Assembly: GCA_034769895.1 (NCBI GenBank) | Contig: CM068368.1 | Coordinates: 691,067,877 to 691,131,876, forward strand | DNA from: Magicicada septendecula | Lineage: Eukaryota; Arthropoda; Insecta; Hemiptera; Cicadidae | Length of the DNA: 64,000 bases | Direction of reading: 5' to 3' | Part shown: positions 11,461 to 22,985 of the stretch, piece by piece | Numbering within the stretch: the first letter of the stretch is position 1 | Layout: each line of letters opens with the position of its first letter | Position numbers and translations under genes: made by a program | Notes under the pieces: generated by a model | The model's database searches: none | What the model was told of the DNA's origin: nothing | Seen by the model: the letters and a program-made list of their open reading frames with translations, nothing else

Positions 11461-11900
11461 CTAACTCTCTCTACATACATACGTATTAACTTCCGTTTCT
11501 ATTTTACTGGCCCGATTCAGTATCATCTTAACTCCCGAAATTCTGACTTTATCTACTACCCGCTCAAAGTTAATCTCAACTGATCTACCTTCATTATTAA
11601 GTACTAACAACCGCTTCTGGAAATCAATTACCGCATTATGTTTTATCAAAAAATCACTCCCCAAAATAACCTCCAAATTTAGTCCCCGTACTACTAAAAA
11701 TGTATTGTCATACTCTGCTCCATTAATTACCATGTTCAAATGTACTTGTTTAGTTACCCGTTTACTCCTAACCCCGGTAATACCTACAATGGTCACCCCT
11801 GCTACTGGCAAAATTGGGATATTTTTGTTTGTCTCTTGCAAACTCTCTAATATGTGTTTGGAAATAACAGAAATTTCGCTACCTGTGTCTACTAAGATTT
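11461..11900 (-). pseudogene. Aspartic protease region of element B
   Basis: Reading the minus strand from about 11900 gives KILVDTGSEIS, the retropepsin active-site loop with catalytic Asp in DTGS, followed by VISKHIL. Further on come VAGVTIVGITG and LNLEVILGSDFLIKHNAVIDF, the conserved ILGxDFL turn of retroviral-type proteases. The frame is closed at 11461, so it is not fused to pol here. A start ATG at 11841 lies downstream of the active site and is not real. It is a fragment of a gag-pro-pol polyprotein broken by frameshifts on both sides. Confidence 0.85.
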
Positions 11901-12083
11901 TACTTCCTTACCTTCAATTTGAATTCTTACCTCTGTCAGTCCGGTTTCTGGTCTTGCTGTCTCCAAGTCCTCTTCCTCCATCAGTTCCTTGGACATATCC
12001 GTACAGATGACGTTATTTGTATATTCGTTGTTATCTTGGGCCCCGCAGTCATTTGTCGACAATGGTGGGGTCCCTTCACTCAC
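11892..12083 (-). pseudogene. Gag-protease linker of element B
   Basis: This short acidic frame (63 residues, ending IEGKEVKS) leads directly into the protease. The next codons of the protease (GSKILVDTGS) are found one frame over, showing a single-base indel near 11895-11905. It has no recognisable domain. Confidence 0.55.
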
Positions 12084-12091
12084 TGTCCTTG

Positions 12092-12889
12092 TTAGTTTTC
12101 CGTCTGGGTGTTTGCACGGTCTGGAGTGTGCCCACCACGACCTCTATTAGAAGTTCCACTGCTTCCCGGTGCTCCTCGGTTGCTGCTCCCTCCTCTCTGT
12201 GGTTGACTATTTTGGTTATGTTCAGTATTACTGCATTGGCAACTCCTCTCTTTATGACACCTGTAACAAGTTGTTCTACTACCATAGTTCTCACAATGAC
12301 ACTCTCCACATCGCCAGTCATCACGTCTATAGTTATTATTGTAGCCTCCCCTTGTCCCTCTATATGTGTTTGGTGTCCCACTAGATTGATTATGATTATG
12401 ATTCTCATTGTTATGTACCCCTGACGGGTTTGAGCGCCTACCAATTTCCCGGTCCCTGATATTTTGGAAAATATCTAATATTTGTTCAAGATCATTTATA
12501 CCTTCCACTTCCCGCGTCATCAGGTTAATTTGCACCTCCCTTGGTAAATGTTTACTTATATGACGTACAAATGATCTAAACGGTAATGGTGGTTCAAGGT
12601 ATTTTGCTTCGTTGTACATTTTCATTACGTAAATGGTGACATTATTACCATTAGTCCCAAAATTACCCGACCCCATTATCTTACTTCTAAGTACTTCTTG
12701 GTCCTCTTCAGACCAGTATTTACTTCTAAAATCCCCTTCAAAACTTTGGAAATCTAACCAATCTCCCTTATGTACCTCCGCCCAAATTGAGGGGCTTCCC
12801 TTAAAACATTTCATAACTTTCAATAATTTCATCTCCCAATTATTGTTACAAAATCTATTAAAGTCTCTTACTCTATTTAGGAATTGCAT
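12092..12889 (-). pseudogene. gag: Gag capsid and nucleocapsid region of element B
   Basis: The capsid-like start reads HPMQFLNRVRDF in the frame opening just upstream of the first ATG. It is followed by KYWSEEDQEVL, a pattern shared with the gag of element C (KYWSESTQNVV). The C-terminal third is Arg/Gly/Asn-rich with a Cys-rich block: CGECHCENYGSRTTCYRCH matches a CxxC...CxxC zinc ribbon of the RanBP2 type more closely than a retroviral CCHC knuckle. It overlaps the coiled-coil frame by 13 bases in a different frame. The upstream protein continues as GDRRG in one frame and HPMQFL in the next, so a small indel separated them. Confidence 0.8.
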
Positions 12890-13695
12890 AGGGTGTACCC
12901 CCTCCTATCCCCAGTAAATGACTCTAACTCTATTTCGCTATCTACATTACGGGTGATTACTACTTGCTCATGGACACTGTCTAATGTTTTGTGTATTACC
13001 ATTTTCAAGTCATCTTTAACATTGATTATTTTTTGTTCCATTAAATTAAACTTGATGTTAGTTACACGTTCAGATTGAATACTGGCATTATTTACCATTT
13101 CTACAGCACCTTTTAAGAGCTGTATTTCTGACTTACAACTACTTTCTGTTTCACTGATCTTACTATCAACATTTTCATTAATTTCTAAGATTTTATTCGC
13201 AAAACTCAATTGACATTCACTTATTTTGCTGTCGCAATTGCTTTCTATTTCGTTTATTTTGAAATTAACATTAGTTTCATATGTCTTAATGTTATCTCTA
13301 ACTTCTTCTATTTTCTCTACTGCATAATTAAATTGACACTCATTAGCAACATTACACTTATTTATTTTACTTTCAAAATTATCTTTCATCTCTTGAATTT
13401 GCTCATGAACTTGTATTTTGACTGTCTCTGACACTTGTTTGTTTACATTAATGATATGATTATTTAATTGTTCATTTACTGATCCTATCACTTGTTCTTT
13501 AATAGTGTTAAAGCATTCATCCATCTCATTTAAACGTTTATTAATATTGTCTTCTAACTTAACACTCTGTTGTTTCATATCATATAAACGCTTATCAAAT
13601 TTTTGGTCAATATTATTTATATCACCCTTTAGTTCTTGATTCTGTTCTTTTAATTCATTTAGATTACTACTTATATTTTCGGACATTGCTTTCAT
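12877..13695 (-). pseudogene. gag: Gag coiled-coil region of element B
   Basis: This 272-residue frame is almost entirely heptad-like, with Asn, Glu, Lys and Ile and repeated motifs such as DSKISE and NEQLNNHI. It is a long predicted coiled coil, as found at the gag N-terminus of several insect Gypsy families. Element C has a comparable coiled coil in the same position. The start codon overlaps the stop of the preceding frame (TAATG). Comparison with element A suggests the two frames were originally one. Confidence 0.75.
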
Positions 13696-14006
13696 TAAGT
13701 TAAATACTGTATATCGTCCATCGACAACTCTTTGACTCTTGTTGTCGTTGGAGTATATTGTACTGCTACATTTTTGTCAGTGAAGCTGACTTCTTCATTA
13801 TTAATTTTACTTTCCCTATTCAATTTTGGGGTTATTTGAATCCCCGAATCATCTGTATTATTTATTTCATTTGTAATATCTGGTTTTATTTTATTGTCCT
13901 GACTCCCATTTGGAGTCGAGTGGACCTCAATATTATGCACAACAGCCGACTCATCAAAATTGTCAACGTTAACTGTTTCATTGATATCGTCACTATTCCC
14001 TGCCAT
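13695..14006 (-). pseudogene. gag: Gag N-terminal leader of element B
   Basis: This 103-residue acidic, Asn- and Asp-rich start begins MAGNSDD about 170 bases after the primer binding site. It is therefore the likely true gag start. It ends with KELSMDDIQYLT and a stop. The equivalent KELSMNDIFNL of element A continues uninterrupted into the coiled coil, so the stop here reflects a frameshift close to 13700. Confidence 0.65.
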
Positions 14007-14178
14007 TTTTTATAAGTTTATAAAATGTTACATAAGAATTTCAATCTTATCCAATATTGACTTAACCCTTTTAATATATCACTATGTTTATATAATTTAC
14101 CAAAACGTCCTCCCTCTCAAATAACCTGTTCTGCAGCTTGGTTAGGTCTGGCGAATGTAAGTTGTAACCTACACTCGA

Positions 14179-14196
14179 GTCCCTGTTCGGGCGCCA
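14179..14196 (-). other. Primer binding site, tRNA-Lys type
   Basis: The minus strand reads TGGCGCCCGAACAGGGAC, one base inside the 5' LTR. This is the classic complement of the 3' end of a lysine tRNA, and it confirms both the orientation and the LTR boundary. Confidence 0.9.
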
Positions 14197-14197
14197 A

Positions 14198-15299
14198 TGT
14201 AACTGTATTTATTTACTGCAAATCTGTAATATCTTACTCTTACCTTTCGGATTGGGGTCCAAAGTCTTTCAGACGAAAACAGCTGCAGACAGGGTTACTT
14301 AGGTTGGCGTTACGAAATATAATAACACAGTTTATTCTGGCTAAAATAACTAATTTGGATTTTATTTAATGAAATAATATAAAGTTTTACAGCTATGCAA
14401 TAACGTATCAAATTCTATCCTGGTTGATTACTACATTGATCAAAAGTTTCTTTAGTTTCCTGTTATATGGAAATCACATATAAAGTATCGATATATCTAA
14501 ATGAGAAAAACAGTTCTTACAATTACTATATTTTTATGACTACAACAAGGTTTTAAAATGTTTAGTACCCAGTACTTTGTCTCACGCACTCATTCATACT
14601 TTTTACATTTTTATCTTTTAACCCCGTTCTTAGAGCTCTGTGTTTATTTTTATTTCATGGATTTATAAAATTGATTTTGTAGTGTTGTGAAGGGTACTTA
14701 ACCAATCCACGGCGTTTTTAACAGTTTCATCACCGTCACGGGTTACTCACGGTATCACTCATCACTCCGAACTGTCATTTATGAATATTTTTGCTGTCAC
14801 AGTACACTCCGACTTCTTTAGTTTAACATATTTGAGTTTAGTTTTAAATTACACTTTTGGTAACATTTTGTCGGCCGACTTTATGTTGCTCGAGCACTTA
14901 GTAGATGACCGCGCGGTCAGAGTTACAGTTGAACTGGCGTTAGTTCGCTAAATTGCACACAGTGTTTTTTGGTCACGTGATCGTGCATATGTGCTCCCAT
15001 TGGTGCTATTGAAAGAGCGCCTTAGCGTAGGCGGAAAGTTTAGCAATGTTTTTGCCGCCTGATGCAATCTAGAGTTACATTACTTTCTTCCGTGATTCAT
15101 GGCTGATGCGAAGTTAGGCGTTATTTCACAATCGGTCTACGTTGCTTGAGTGTGGAGACAAAACATAGGCGTTTGGTTTTGTAATAAACACAGCCAATTT
15201 GGTTGACTAACTCGGGGTTCTACAAGGGTGAACAATGACTGCATAGAAAATATGATTTTCTAAAATGTTATCTTGACCCTACAATTTCGTACCGTTACA
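14198..15299 (-). repeat. 5' LTR of element B
   Basis: A 1102-bp direct repeat of 4698-5799, with TG...CA termini. It is followed on the minus strand by the tRNA-Lys-type primer binding site and on the plus side by the second AGTA. It would carry the promoter, but no core promoter element was confidently identified. Confidence 0.95.
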
Positions 15300-15303
15300 A
15301 GTA

Positions 15304-17484
15304 GAGTTTATATAAGAAAAAATATAGTAAAGAAAATAAGAGCAAAATCAATAAACAACCCATGTTCTAAGGGATAGAATTAAGTAGATTTAAGCAGTGT
15401 GATGATGTTCTATCACCTAAAAATGAGTAAGAATGAAACAAATTGTTAACAAACATTGCTTAATAGCTGTTAAAGAATTGTTAGTTTAAATCTATGAATA
15501 GGATATGGCTGAAGGAATTCTACAGACCATAGGCCTAGATGTTATGTTTTATGTAATAGAGAATAGTAAGTAATAGCCTAATTATTAACAATGGCAAAAT
15601 AAATAAATAAAAAGGTAAATTAATACAGATCTAAGAACACTGGAAAATCAGTTAGGAAATAATTAACAAACCATAACGTAGAAACTAATGGGAACATACA
15701 ATTATTATAAAAACAGATCCAAAACACATCAATAAGTAAACAAATAATTTATAATATCAAAACAAAACATGTATGAGGATAAATTAAAATGTAATTTGTA
15801 TAAAATAAGTAAATATAGTCAGTTACTACTTAGGCCTATGAAATGCCTAACTGTAAAAAACAAATAACTACAAATTGTAAAAAAATCAACAAGGAAATTA
15901 GCAAATCCAAGGCAAATAACTAGTCAAGGATAATTTGTGAATCATATTAAAAGATAAATGTTAGATTAAGGACTTAAAATAAGAAAGAAATGTAATTAAC
16001 AAATATCAACATAGTTGTCCAAACAATAATACATAAGAGAACCCAACCTTATGGGATGTCAAAATAATCTTTGAAAGGAAATACGAACAGTAGTGATAAT
16101 ATTTAATACATAGGAAGGAAGACGGAAGAATAAAAGCAATAAGAAGATATACAGTGATTTTGAATAAAATTTCAAAAATGATAACAATGGACTTATGTCA
16201 AGCTTAGCCAATCAAAGGCAAAGAGTTACCATGACAACGGACCGTTGGTTACAAATTTTCCGTTAAAACCTATTATTCAATAAGTGACGCTCTTCCAGAA
16301 TAGATGCCAGGCCGTGAATGACCAAAATTTTAATCTAAAATGTATAAAAAGTAATCAAAATTCAAAAAGATGAACATGTAAGAAGCAGACGAAAGACGAG
16401 AACATTTAACTGATCCCAAGGACCAATTTAAATAAATTTTAAATGAATAAATTTCTACAACTAACATGAAAAAGATGCCAGAAGTACTTAAGCCCAAGAT
16501 AATTGAAAATTGACGACTATTGAAGCCCCATTCCATTACAACTGAATGACTGTTCACAACAAGTCTACTGATTTGATAAGTATTATTAAATTACCCGAAT
16601 TTCTGAAATAAATTCTCTTTAATTTTTTCTCACAGTAATCTGAACTCTCACTATAAACTGAATATTATTTCTTTCAAAGATTAATTAAAAAAATAAAACA
16701 CTGAAATTTTGTTAACTATTAAAATAACCTGTACGAAAATTACGAACTTTGGAAACACACTTTACCACACTACATGAACAAATTATAATTACACATTATA
16801 TTATTTAAGTACAAATAATGTAAGGTAGTGTAATTTATTGTAATCATTATTAATATCTTTTTTGTAATCACAGATTTATTGAACGACAAATTGTAAAAAG
16901 TAAACGTTGTTTTTTAGACGCCATGTCGAATTAACTAACCTCGTTCAAAATCGATTTTCGCCTACCTTGAGATATTTGTCTCATATTAATTGTCGGTACA
17001 AATTTGTTGAATAACCAAATATATTTTTGTGTCAAACTGAGTAATTACCAATCACCAATAAATAAACTAGTATAGAGTGTAACCACTGTTTTTTATTCCA
17101 TAGGAAGGTATATTATAAATTGTGTATTATTTAGTAGAGCGAAAATGACGGTAAGCGCTCACGTCGCAAACTCGGCAAACTAACTGCTCGATTAAGAAGG
17201 TCGAACGAAGGCGGGAGTAAAATTTGAATACTCCAGACCGTCATAGCGAAGCGCGCTCAACTATACTATTTGTGAATTTAATTGTTTTAATTAAACAATT
17301 TGGCGCCACCCGGGATTTATGAACACCTAACTAAGAAACAGGTAAGGTTTCCACTCGTGTTGTACTGGTAAGTGAAGGATCGCTACGGACATCGGTAGCG
17401 CAACATATAAGTAACGACCACTTGTGCGAGGCGAACACACAACTTATACATTTTTACAGAGTACGTAAAGATTTCTTCGTTACA
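15304..17484 (+). repeat. Long LTR of retrotransposon C, second part
   Basis: This is the continuation of the LTR begun at 3661. Without element B and one AGTA copy the LTR is about 3218 bp. It ends TTCGTTACA at 17484, immediately followed by a primer binding site. The inverted LTR copy has the matching end at 52696. The section 17280-17480, with TTTGGCGCCACCCGGG, is clearly the same sequence as 52690-52920 in reverse. No coding potential was seen. Confidence 0.85.
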
Positions 17485-17487
17485 GAT

Positions 17488-17505
17488 TGGCGACCAACTA
17501 GTGAG
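17488..17505 (+). other. Primer binding site of element C, tRNA-Arg-like
   Basis: TGGCGACCAACTAGTGAG starts three bases after the LTR end. TGGCGACC is the complement expected for an arginine tRNA 3' end. The tRNA identity is an inference from the first eight bases. Confidence 0.6.
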
Positions 17506-17541
17506 GCTAGAATTGAAGACTAGCGGCGATTACGGGAAAAT

Positions 17542-18792
17542 ATGCAACATTCCATGGTTACAAGGTATAAAGCAAAGAAGGGAACTGAAGGTACCAACGA
17601 AGAAGAAATGGAAATGATTGAAGAAATGATCGAAGAGGATGCCCAAGAGGACCAACCAGAAAACCCAACCCAACCAGAACCGCAAATAGAAGTAATAGTC
17701 GGCGACCAACCAGACAAAGCTACACCAACCGAAGGGGAGAGGATGGAGAACATGATGAGGATGATGATGGAACAATTGAACAAAAACCAGGAGAGGACTG
17801 ATGAAAATTTTAAGAAACAAAAGGAAGAAACTAAAGAACAAAGAAAGGAAGACAGGGAATTTTTAAGCGAAAATTTCGATGAGAAAATAGACAAAATGGA
17901 GAAAAAACTTAATGAAAATTCGAGGAGACAGAATGAGATTTTAAGAGAAGATATTGAAACATTGAACGAGAAAATCGAAGGAAATAATGAAACATTGAAG
18001 CAGCAGATAAACGAGAAAATGGAGGAACACAGTAATACACTAAGGAAGAACCAAGAATCCCTACAACAACGATTGACGGAGGACATCCAAAAAAGTAATG
18101 AAGAACTGAAGGAAGAATTGAGGGGACAATTGAAGGAGGACCATGAGAAGAACAAAGAAGAGTTAAAATCTCAATTAGAACAACAGTTAGAGGGATACTG
18201 TGAAGATATCAAAAAGAAGGTCTCCTAAACTAATGAGAAAATAAAAACAACCAGTGAAACGGTAGCGAAGGCCCAAGAAGAAATAATAAGCAAAATTAAA
18301 GCAGTTGAGGATGACAGCAAGAACAGAATAGAAGAACTCAAAATAATAACAACGGTAGAATGCACAAGAAACAAACAGGAGGTGCTCAAGAAGCTGGAGG
18401 AGAGGCACAAGGAAATACAAACAGATATAAGCGAACGGGTGGAAAGGGTATACACCACCATCAACAAAGTAGACGGACAGACCCAAGAGAACAAGGAGAA
18501 GATCCAGGGAATCAGCCAAAGGGAGAGGCAGATGCAGGAAGAGCTGGACGCACTGAGGGAGAAACCCTGTCACAATACCCACATTATCACCAGCGAGAAC
18601 AGAGATGTGATCAACTTTCGTAGTTACCAGCGGAATCCCATGGAATTCCTCAAAAGAGTAGAGGAATTAATCGAAAAGAATCGGGAAACAAGATGGACAA
18701 CAGTAAGAAGCCTCATTGATGAAATGTTCAAAGACACCCACGACAACTGGTGGACGGTAACTCGACCAGAGATAAACTGTACACAGGAATAA
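17542..18792 (+). pseudogene. gag: Gag of element C, coiled-coil and start of capsid
   Basis: One frame runs from ATG 17542 to a stop at 18790, broken only by TAA at 18226-18228. The first 70 residues are acidic. Residues of about 70-350 are a long Glu/Lys/Gln coiled coil with repeated EELKEEL-like heptads. The end reads FRSYQRNPMEFLKRVEELI, the capsid start seen also in element B (HPMQFLNRV). Pol is absent downstream. Confidence 0.75.
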
Positions 18793-19696
18793 ATTTAAGA
18801 CACAATTCCAAGAAAAATACTGGTCCGAGTCTACCCAAAACGTAGTCAGGAACGACATCAGCAATGGGAGGTATGAACCGCAAGCAGGACACACCCTAAC
18901 GTCTTACTTTCTAGGGAAGGTATGCTTGGCGAGGAACCTACAACCAAGGATACCTGAGGAATCTCTAGTGATACAGCTGGGGTACCACTACGAGGATGCA
19001 GTACAAAAAGCCAGGAGACAGAGTCAGATAAAAACCATCCAGGGAATGGCGAGTTTGTTGGAGGACCATGAAAATGACGGCCAGTACAAAAGGAACCGAC
19101 TGGTGAACCAGAGATACAACAGGTGGAGTGAAAATCAAAATGCGCCTAATTACAACCCGTCCCACAACAACACCCAAAATGGCAACCAAAACAATATGAA
19201 CTGGAATGTCAATGACCATCAAGGTAACCAGCCGTATAACAGAAACCAACAGAATTATAATCCAGGTAACCAGCCGTATAACAGGAACGACCAAAGCAAC
19301 AATCCCACAAACAACAATTACAGGGGAGCAGAACCGAACCAACGTCCTAACGGCCACCCCAATAATAGCAATTATTATGGCAACCGTTTTAACCCGAATT
19401 ACCAGTACAACAGGGGAACCAGGAATAACCAAAATAGAGGCGACGTTCGACGCCAAGTTAATTTCATTAATGGGAGGAGTCAACCTAACCAGAGGAGGTA
19501 CTGTCCAAATACACAGGCAAACTCCTGGTACAATAACACGACGTCAAATAATAGTCAATTCCCAGAGAATAGAACTACGGAAGCGTCAAGGAACCAGATA
19601 AGCGGTCAACCAGGACCGATAAATGAAACGGCGGCGAACCAGTCTGATAGTCCGGCCATCAATGCACAACAACCTTTAAACTACAAAGGTCAGTGA
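18788..19696 (+). pseudogene. gag: Gag of element C, capsid end and Asn-rich nucleocapsid
   Basis: The frame moves by one base around 18787-18790. KYWSESTQNVV and YFLGKVCLARNL continue the capsid. From about 19080 the protein is Asn/Gln/Tyr-rich with the repeated block GNQPYNRN at 19223-19290. Short, basic RGxRNNQNRG segments suggest RNA binding, but I see no CCHC or CxxC zinc finger. The final residues are YKGQ and a stop at 19696. Confidence 0.75.
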
Positions 19697-20599
19697 AAAA
19701 CCAAATATGCCCTTCACATGACCAATCACTTGGGTTGCTACGGCGAATGACACAACAAAATAAACATAAAATTATAAACGTGCATTTTTTAACGTAAGCG
19801 TTACATGCATATACTGACTAATCCATGTGTATAGATGTGCATTTTTGGATTTAGACAAGTATAATATATATGCATGAAAATATTTCTACACATATTTGCA
19901 CATATATGTGTGTGTGTATATACATGTATACAACTAAAAACGCTTACGTTCAAAAATGCACATTTTTGTAGTTGTAGTGTGTATGTATATGTGTGCATAA
20001 ATATATACATGCAAAAATTTACATCCAAATACTTGGTATTACATGTACAAACACTTACATACCCATATTTAGCGCTTTTTACTATACAAAAATCGGCCTA
20101 AACTCAAAAAAATGCAAGTTTTTTTTTCGTAAAAATGCCGTATACGAAAAATTGCAAAAAAAGGTCTCAACTTTGAGCGCTCATATCTCTATCCCAGTGC
20201 GTCTGACGAAAAAATTACTAAGAACCATTTTGATGGGAAATTTGGTCAGCTTAAACTTTTGTATTTAACTTTTTTTGATATCTTGCTTAGTTTTTGAGAT
20301 ATTTACAACAACCCGTTTTGCCCCACCTTTTAACCCCCCCCAGGGGAGCCCAGCAGTGAGCTGGAGTGTCCAATTTTTGTCCCCCATTGAAGTGACCCCA
20401 AAACCTAACTTTCTACCAAATTTCGTGTCTGGAGGATTTTTGTCCAGATTTTCACAAAATCTGCCTTTATTCAATGGCCTAATAGGCTACATGAAATAAA
20501 ATTTTTATCATGATTTTTTTTTAATCCTAAATTGTCATTTTAAAAACAAAAGTGCGAGCTTCTTATGGTCTGAAAATGAAGTAATTTATTAGAAAGAAA
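19697..20599. other. AT-rich repeat-like DNA without genes
   Basis: The sequence AACGTGCATTTTTTAACG near 19777 and its approximate reverse complement near 19940-19965 form a loose inverted repeat. The block 20150-20500 is non-coding DNA with G/C-rich stretches around 20320-20400. Its origin is not recognised. Confidence 0.4.
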
Positions 20600-21235
20600 C
20601 TGATAGATGTTTTTAAACATCATTGTGGCTGTCACCTCACACTCCACTACCAACCCTGTCTTCCTGCTTCCCGCTACAATCTGTGTGAAGCATTTCATGT
20701 CTTATTACTTCATCTGTACTTGAGCAAGTAATAGATCAAAAAGGAATGTTTTACCCATTCCACCTGGAGCATCCAAAAATAAGAGTGCCTGTAGTTGCAA
20801 TTTACTTTATCTATCAGTATATCAAACGCACATTAAATTTGACAGCTTTCATTAAGTTGCAATTCATTGAAGTTCCAAAAATTGTAATTTATTTCCCTAA
20901 TTATATCTGAATTGTCATTTCATTGAGATCCATTCATGCACGATTCATTTATCACAAATTTCTTGGAATCTGTCTTCAAAGCTATCCATACTTCATTATA
21001 TAAATTATCTAGTTTGCTGTCAGAGGAATGTTGCTGGAATATATCTTTAGTCATTCCTTCCTTAAATTCATCCCAGAGATACTGCAGGTTCAATATAACA
21101 CATGATGCTATTAATATTACTAACAGCTGTACAAGCTTCGTAGGACTTTAAAGCATAACTCTTCTTGCAGCATGCCCTTCTAATGGCTGTTGTTTTCTAG
21201 AAGTCTAAACAATCACATGCTTCTTTGTAAGTAGC
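20600..21235 (-). pseudogene. Helitron helicase remnant (Walker A)
   Basis: The minus strand between about 20830 and 20700 encodes LLFLDAPGGMGKTFLFDLLL, the helicase motif I of Helitron PIF1-like proteins (GGxGKT; the fifth position here is Met). Upstream, between about 21100 and 20930, QYLWDEFKEGMTKDIFQQ is the segment that normally precedes the helicase. Between 21235 and 21190 the reading YATYKEACDCLDF matches the region following the LRTVNG-type motif. Stops and frame changes separate these pieces. Confidence 0.85.
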
Positions 21236-21250
21236 ATATTGTCAACACTC

Positions 21251-22182
21251 TGAGGACTAAAGCAAGGAGATGGGTTAGCCCCAACACTATTTAATATTGC
21301 ATTGGAATATGTAATTAGAGGCTTATCAATAAATAGCTCCAATCTGTTAACAAATAAAACTGTACAGATAGCCGCATATGCAGATGACATTAACATCATG
21401 TCAAGACGGATCACGACACCTAAAGAAATATTTATAGAGCTTAAAAACAAAGCCAAGGAAGTTGGGCTGGCCATAAATACGGATAAAACAAAAATGCTTA
21501 TCCAAACAAGAAGGGACCAGGTTCATAACAACATCGAGATAGAGGAGGACACAATTGAAGTGGTGGACAATTTCACATATCTCGGAGTGAATCTAGCAGA
21601 GACTGGATCAGAGAAGCCGGAGATCCAAAGACAGATCACCATGGCTAACAAGGCGTACTTCGCATTGCTGCCATCATTTAGGTCTGGGGATGTGCACAGG
21701 GAAACAAAAATGAAAATATATAGGACTGTCATCAGACCGGTGCTATGCTATGGGTGTGAGGCATGGACAATCACACAGAAAACAGTCGACATAGTAGACA
21801 CCTTTGAAAAGAAAATCCTCAGACGCATTATAGGCCCAATACAAGAAAATGGCTCATGGAGACTGAGATACAACAACGAACTGTATCAAATATATAAAGA
21901 GATACCAGTCTCAAAATTTATAAGAATTCAAAGATTGCATTGGGCCGGACATGTTATGAGAATGGAGGATGGCAGGAACCCTAAGAGGGCATTGCTGGGT
22001 ACATGGGAGGGAACGAGACCTAGAGGTAGACTGAGGAAGAGGTGGGAAGATGGCGTTGCAGAGGACGCGAGAGACATGGGGATAAGAAACTGGAGGAGGG
22101 TTGCAGTGGATAGAGTGGATTGGAGGCGGAGATTGGTGGAGGCCAGGGCCCGACTTGGGCTGTAGCGCCATAGCAGAGAGAG
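21251..22182 (+). mobile_element. 5'-truncated LINE with 15-bp target duplication
   Basis: ATATTGTCAACACTC occurs at 21236-21250 and 22183-22197, directly flanking the insert. This is the signature of target-primed reverse transcription. The insert contains only the C-terminal half of a reverse transcriptase and a short 3' tail without poly(A). It lies inside the Helitron remnant. Confidence 0.95.
21254..22165 (+). pseudogene. LINE reverse transcriptase, C-terminal part
   Basis: The frame opens GLKQGDGLAPTLFNIALEY, an RT motif. It then carries the catalytic YADD in AAYADDINIM, GLAINTDKTKML, DNFTYLGVNL, the IRPVLCYGCEAWT motif and the typical tail HWAGHVMRMEDGRNPKRALL. After this it runs GRLRKRWEDGVAEDAR to the stop at 22165. 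This set of motifs is typical of the RTE-like or Proto-like LINE group, but the exact clade is not certain. The frame from 21302 is open to the end, so only the 5' part is missing. It is dead because of truncation. Confidence 0.9.
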
Positions 22183-22197
22183 ATATTGTCAACACTC

Positions 22198-22746
22198 AAC
22201 CATTTTTAAATCTGCAAAAAACGTTGTCTTCTAATGTTATGTAGCACCAGTCGCAAATATAAATAAACAAAATTAGTCACATGAACCGCATATACACATC
22301 CCAAATGCATCGTCCTTTTTTCACCTGTGACCATCCTTAGTTTCCGGCATATCTAGTTTCCAACTTTTCTATTGTTTTGTTGAAGTTTCTCAGACACAAT
22401 ACAATACATCCTTGTATAGTAAGGTTTTTGCAAAATCATTTTGACAAAGTTGGAAAAATGCTGTTAGTGTTGTCCACAGTGACATTTTAACATGCTCATG
22501 AAAATTAGAAGAGTTGAAATAAATTCATTCATGATTTTCTAAATAGGTCTATATATTAAATGAGTGACTGCTGAATGTCCCACATGCAAGGAAAAATTTA
22601 AGATTCACTATATTGCTTCATTGCTACTTACATATATGCTTGACTTATAGAATTGGACTTCATCTGAACATTGTCCAGCTCTGCCTTCATGATAAATATT
22701 AAATACTGCCTGGTCACTATCTTTGCTTGCATATTTACAAATATAT
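22198..22746 (-). pseudogene. Helitron remnant between LINE and TRIM insertions
   Basis: Reading down from 22746, the minus strand gives YICKYASKDSDQAVF and then SDEVQFYKSSIYVSSNEAI, matching the Helitron region that follows INVExCxSVKAxKY. Nearer 22340-22210 it reads MHLGCVYAVHVTNFVYLYLR, the segment usually written VYxVxPxxxExFYLRLLL. The pieces lie in different frames. Confidence 0.85.
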
Positions 22747-22979
22747 TGTCACCGGACAAAAGGCTTGCCGCATGACAAATGGCGCCAATCGTACACTCTA
22801 GTTATTTTGGTGGCCCTAAAAAGGACCGAGTGGCGAGAACTGTGATGTTGGTCGTGCCGCGCTGAGGTGTTCGGCGGCTGCGCCCGCTGATCGTGGCGTA
22901 CTGCAGTCCTCCTCTTCTTTCGGCACCGGTTGTAGAGTCGGCTGCCGGCCCAGCGAAATCCATCGCTGGCGCGGAACGT
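22747..22979 (-). repeat. Inverted 3' part of TRIM LTR
   Basis: This is the reverse complement of the last 230 bases of the LTR, as at 24850-25076. It meets the plus-oriented array at a short ACGTGGGG repeat near 22977-22984, which is also present in the primer site just downstream. This suggests a microhomology-mediated join or template switch. Confidence 0.85.
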
Positions 22980-22985
22980 GGGGAG

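Larger units (their letters stand above)
4698..15299 (-). mobile_element. Complete Gypsy-type LTR retrotransposon B, 10.6 kb
   Basis: Two LTRs of 1102 bp bound the element: 4698-5799 (3' LTR in element sense) and 14198-15299 (5' LTR). They are almost identical, with only a few substitutions noticed. The 4-bp target duplication AGTA is present at 4694-4697 and 15300-15303. On the minus strand the order is LTR, primer binding site, gag, protease, RT/RNase H, integrase, about 2.9 kb of non-coding DNA, polypurine tract, LTR. The gene order RT-RNase H-integrase is that of Ty3/Gypsy elements. Several frameshifts and an in-frame stop mean it is not autonomous, although the near-identical LTRs argue for a fairly recent insertion. 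It is inserted into the LTR of element C. Confidence 0.95.
17485..19696 (+). mobile_element. Internal region of retrotransposon C (gag only)
   Basis: The primer binding site and gag of element C follow the LTR. After gag the sequence changes to AT-rich repeats near 19735 and no protease or RT is seen, so the element is truncated or rearranged on its 3' side. Confidence 0.75.

Noticed and set aside
11170..12424. Plus-strand ORFs across the gag-pol of element B
   Set aside because: They lie antisense to recognised protease, RT and nucleocapsid motifs.
17520..18155. Long minus-strand ORFs opposite the gag of element C
   Set aside because: They are shadows of the Glu/Lys-rich coiled coil; the plus strand has clear homology.
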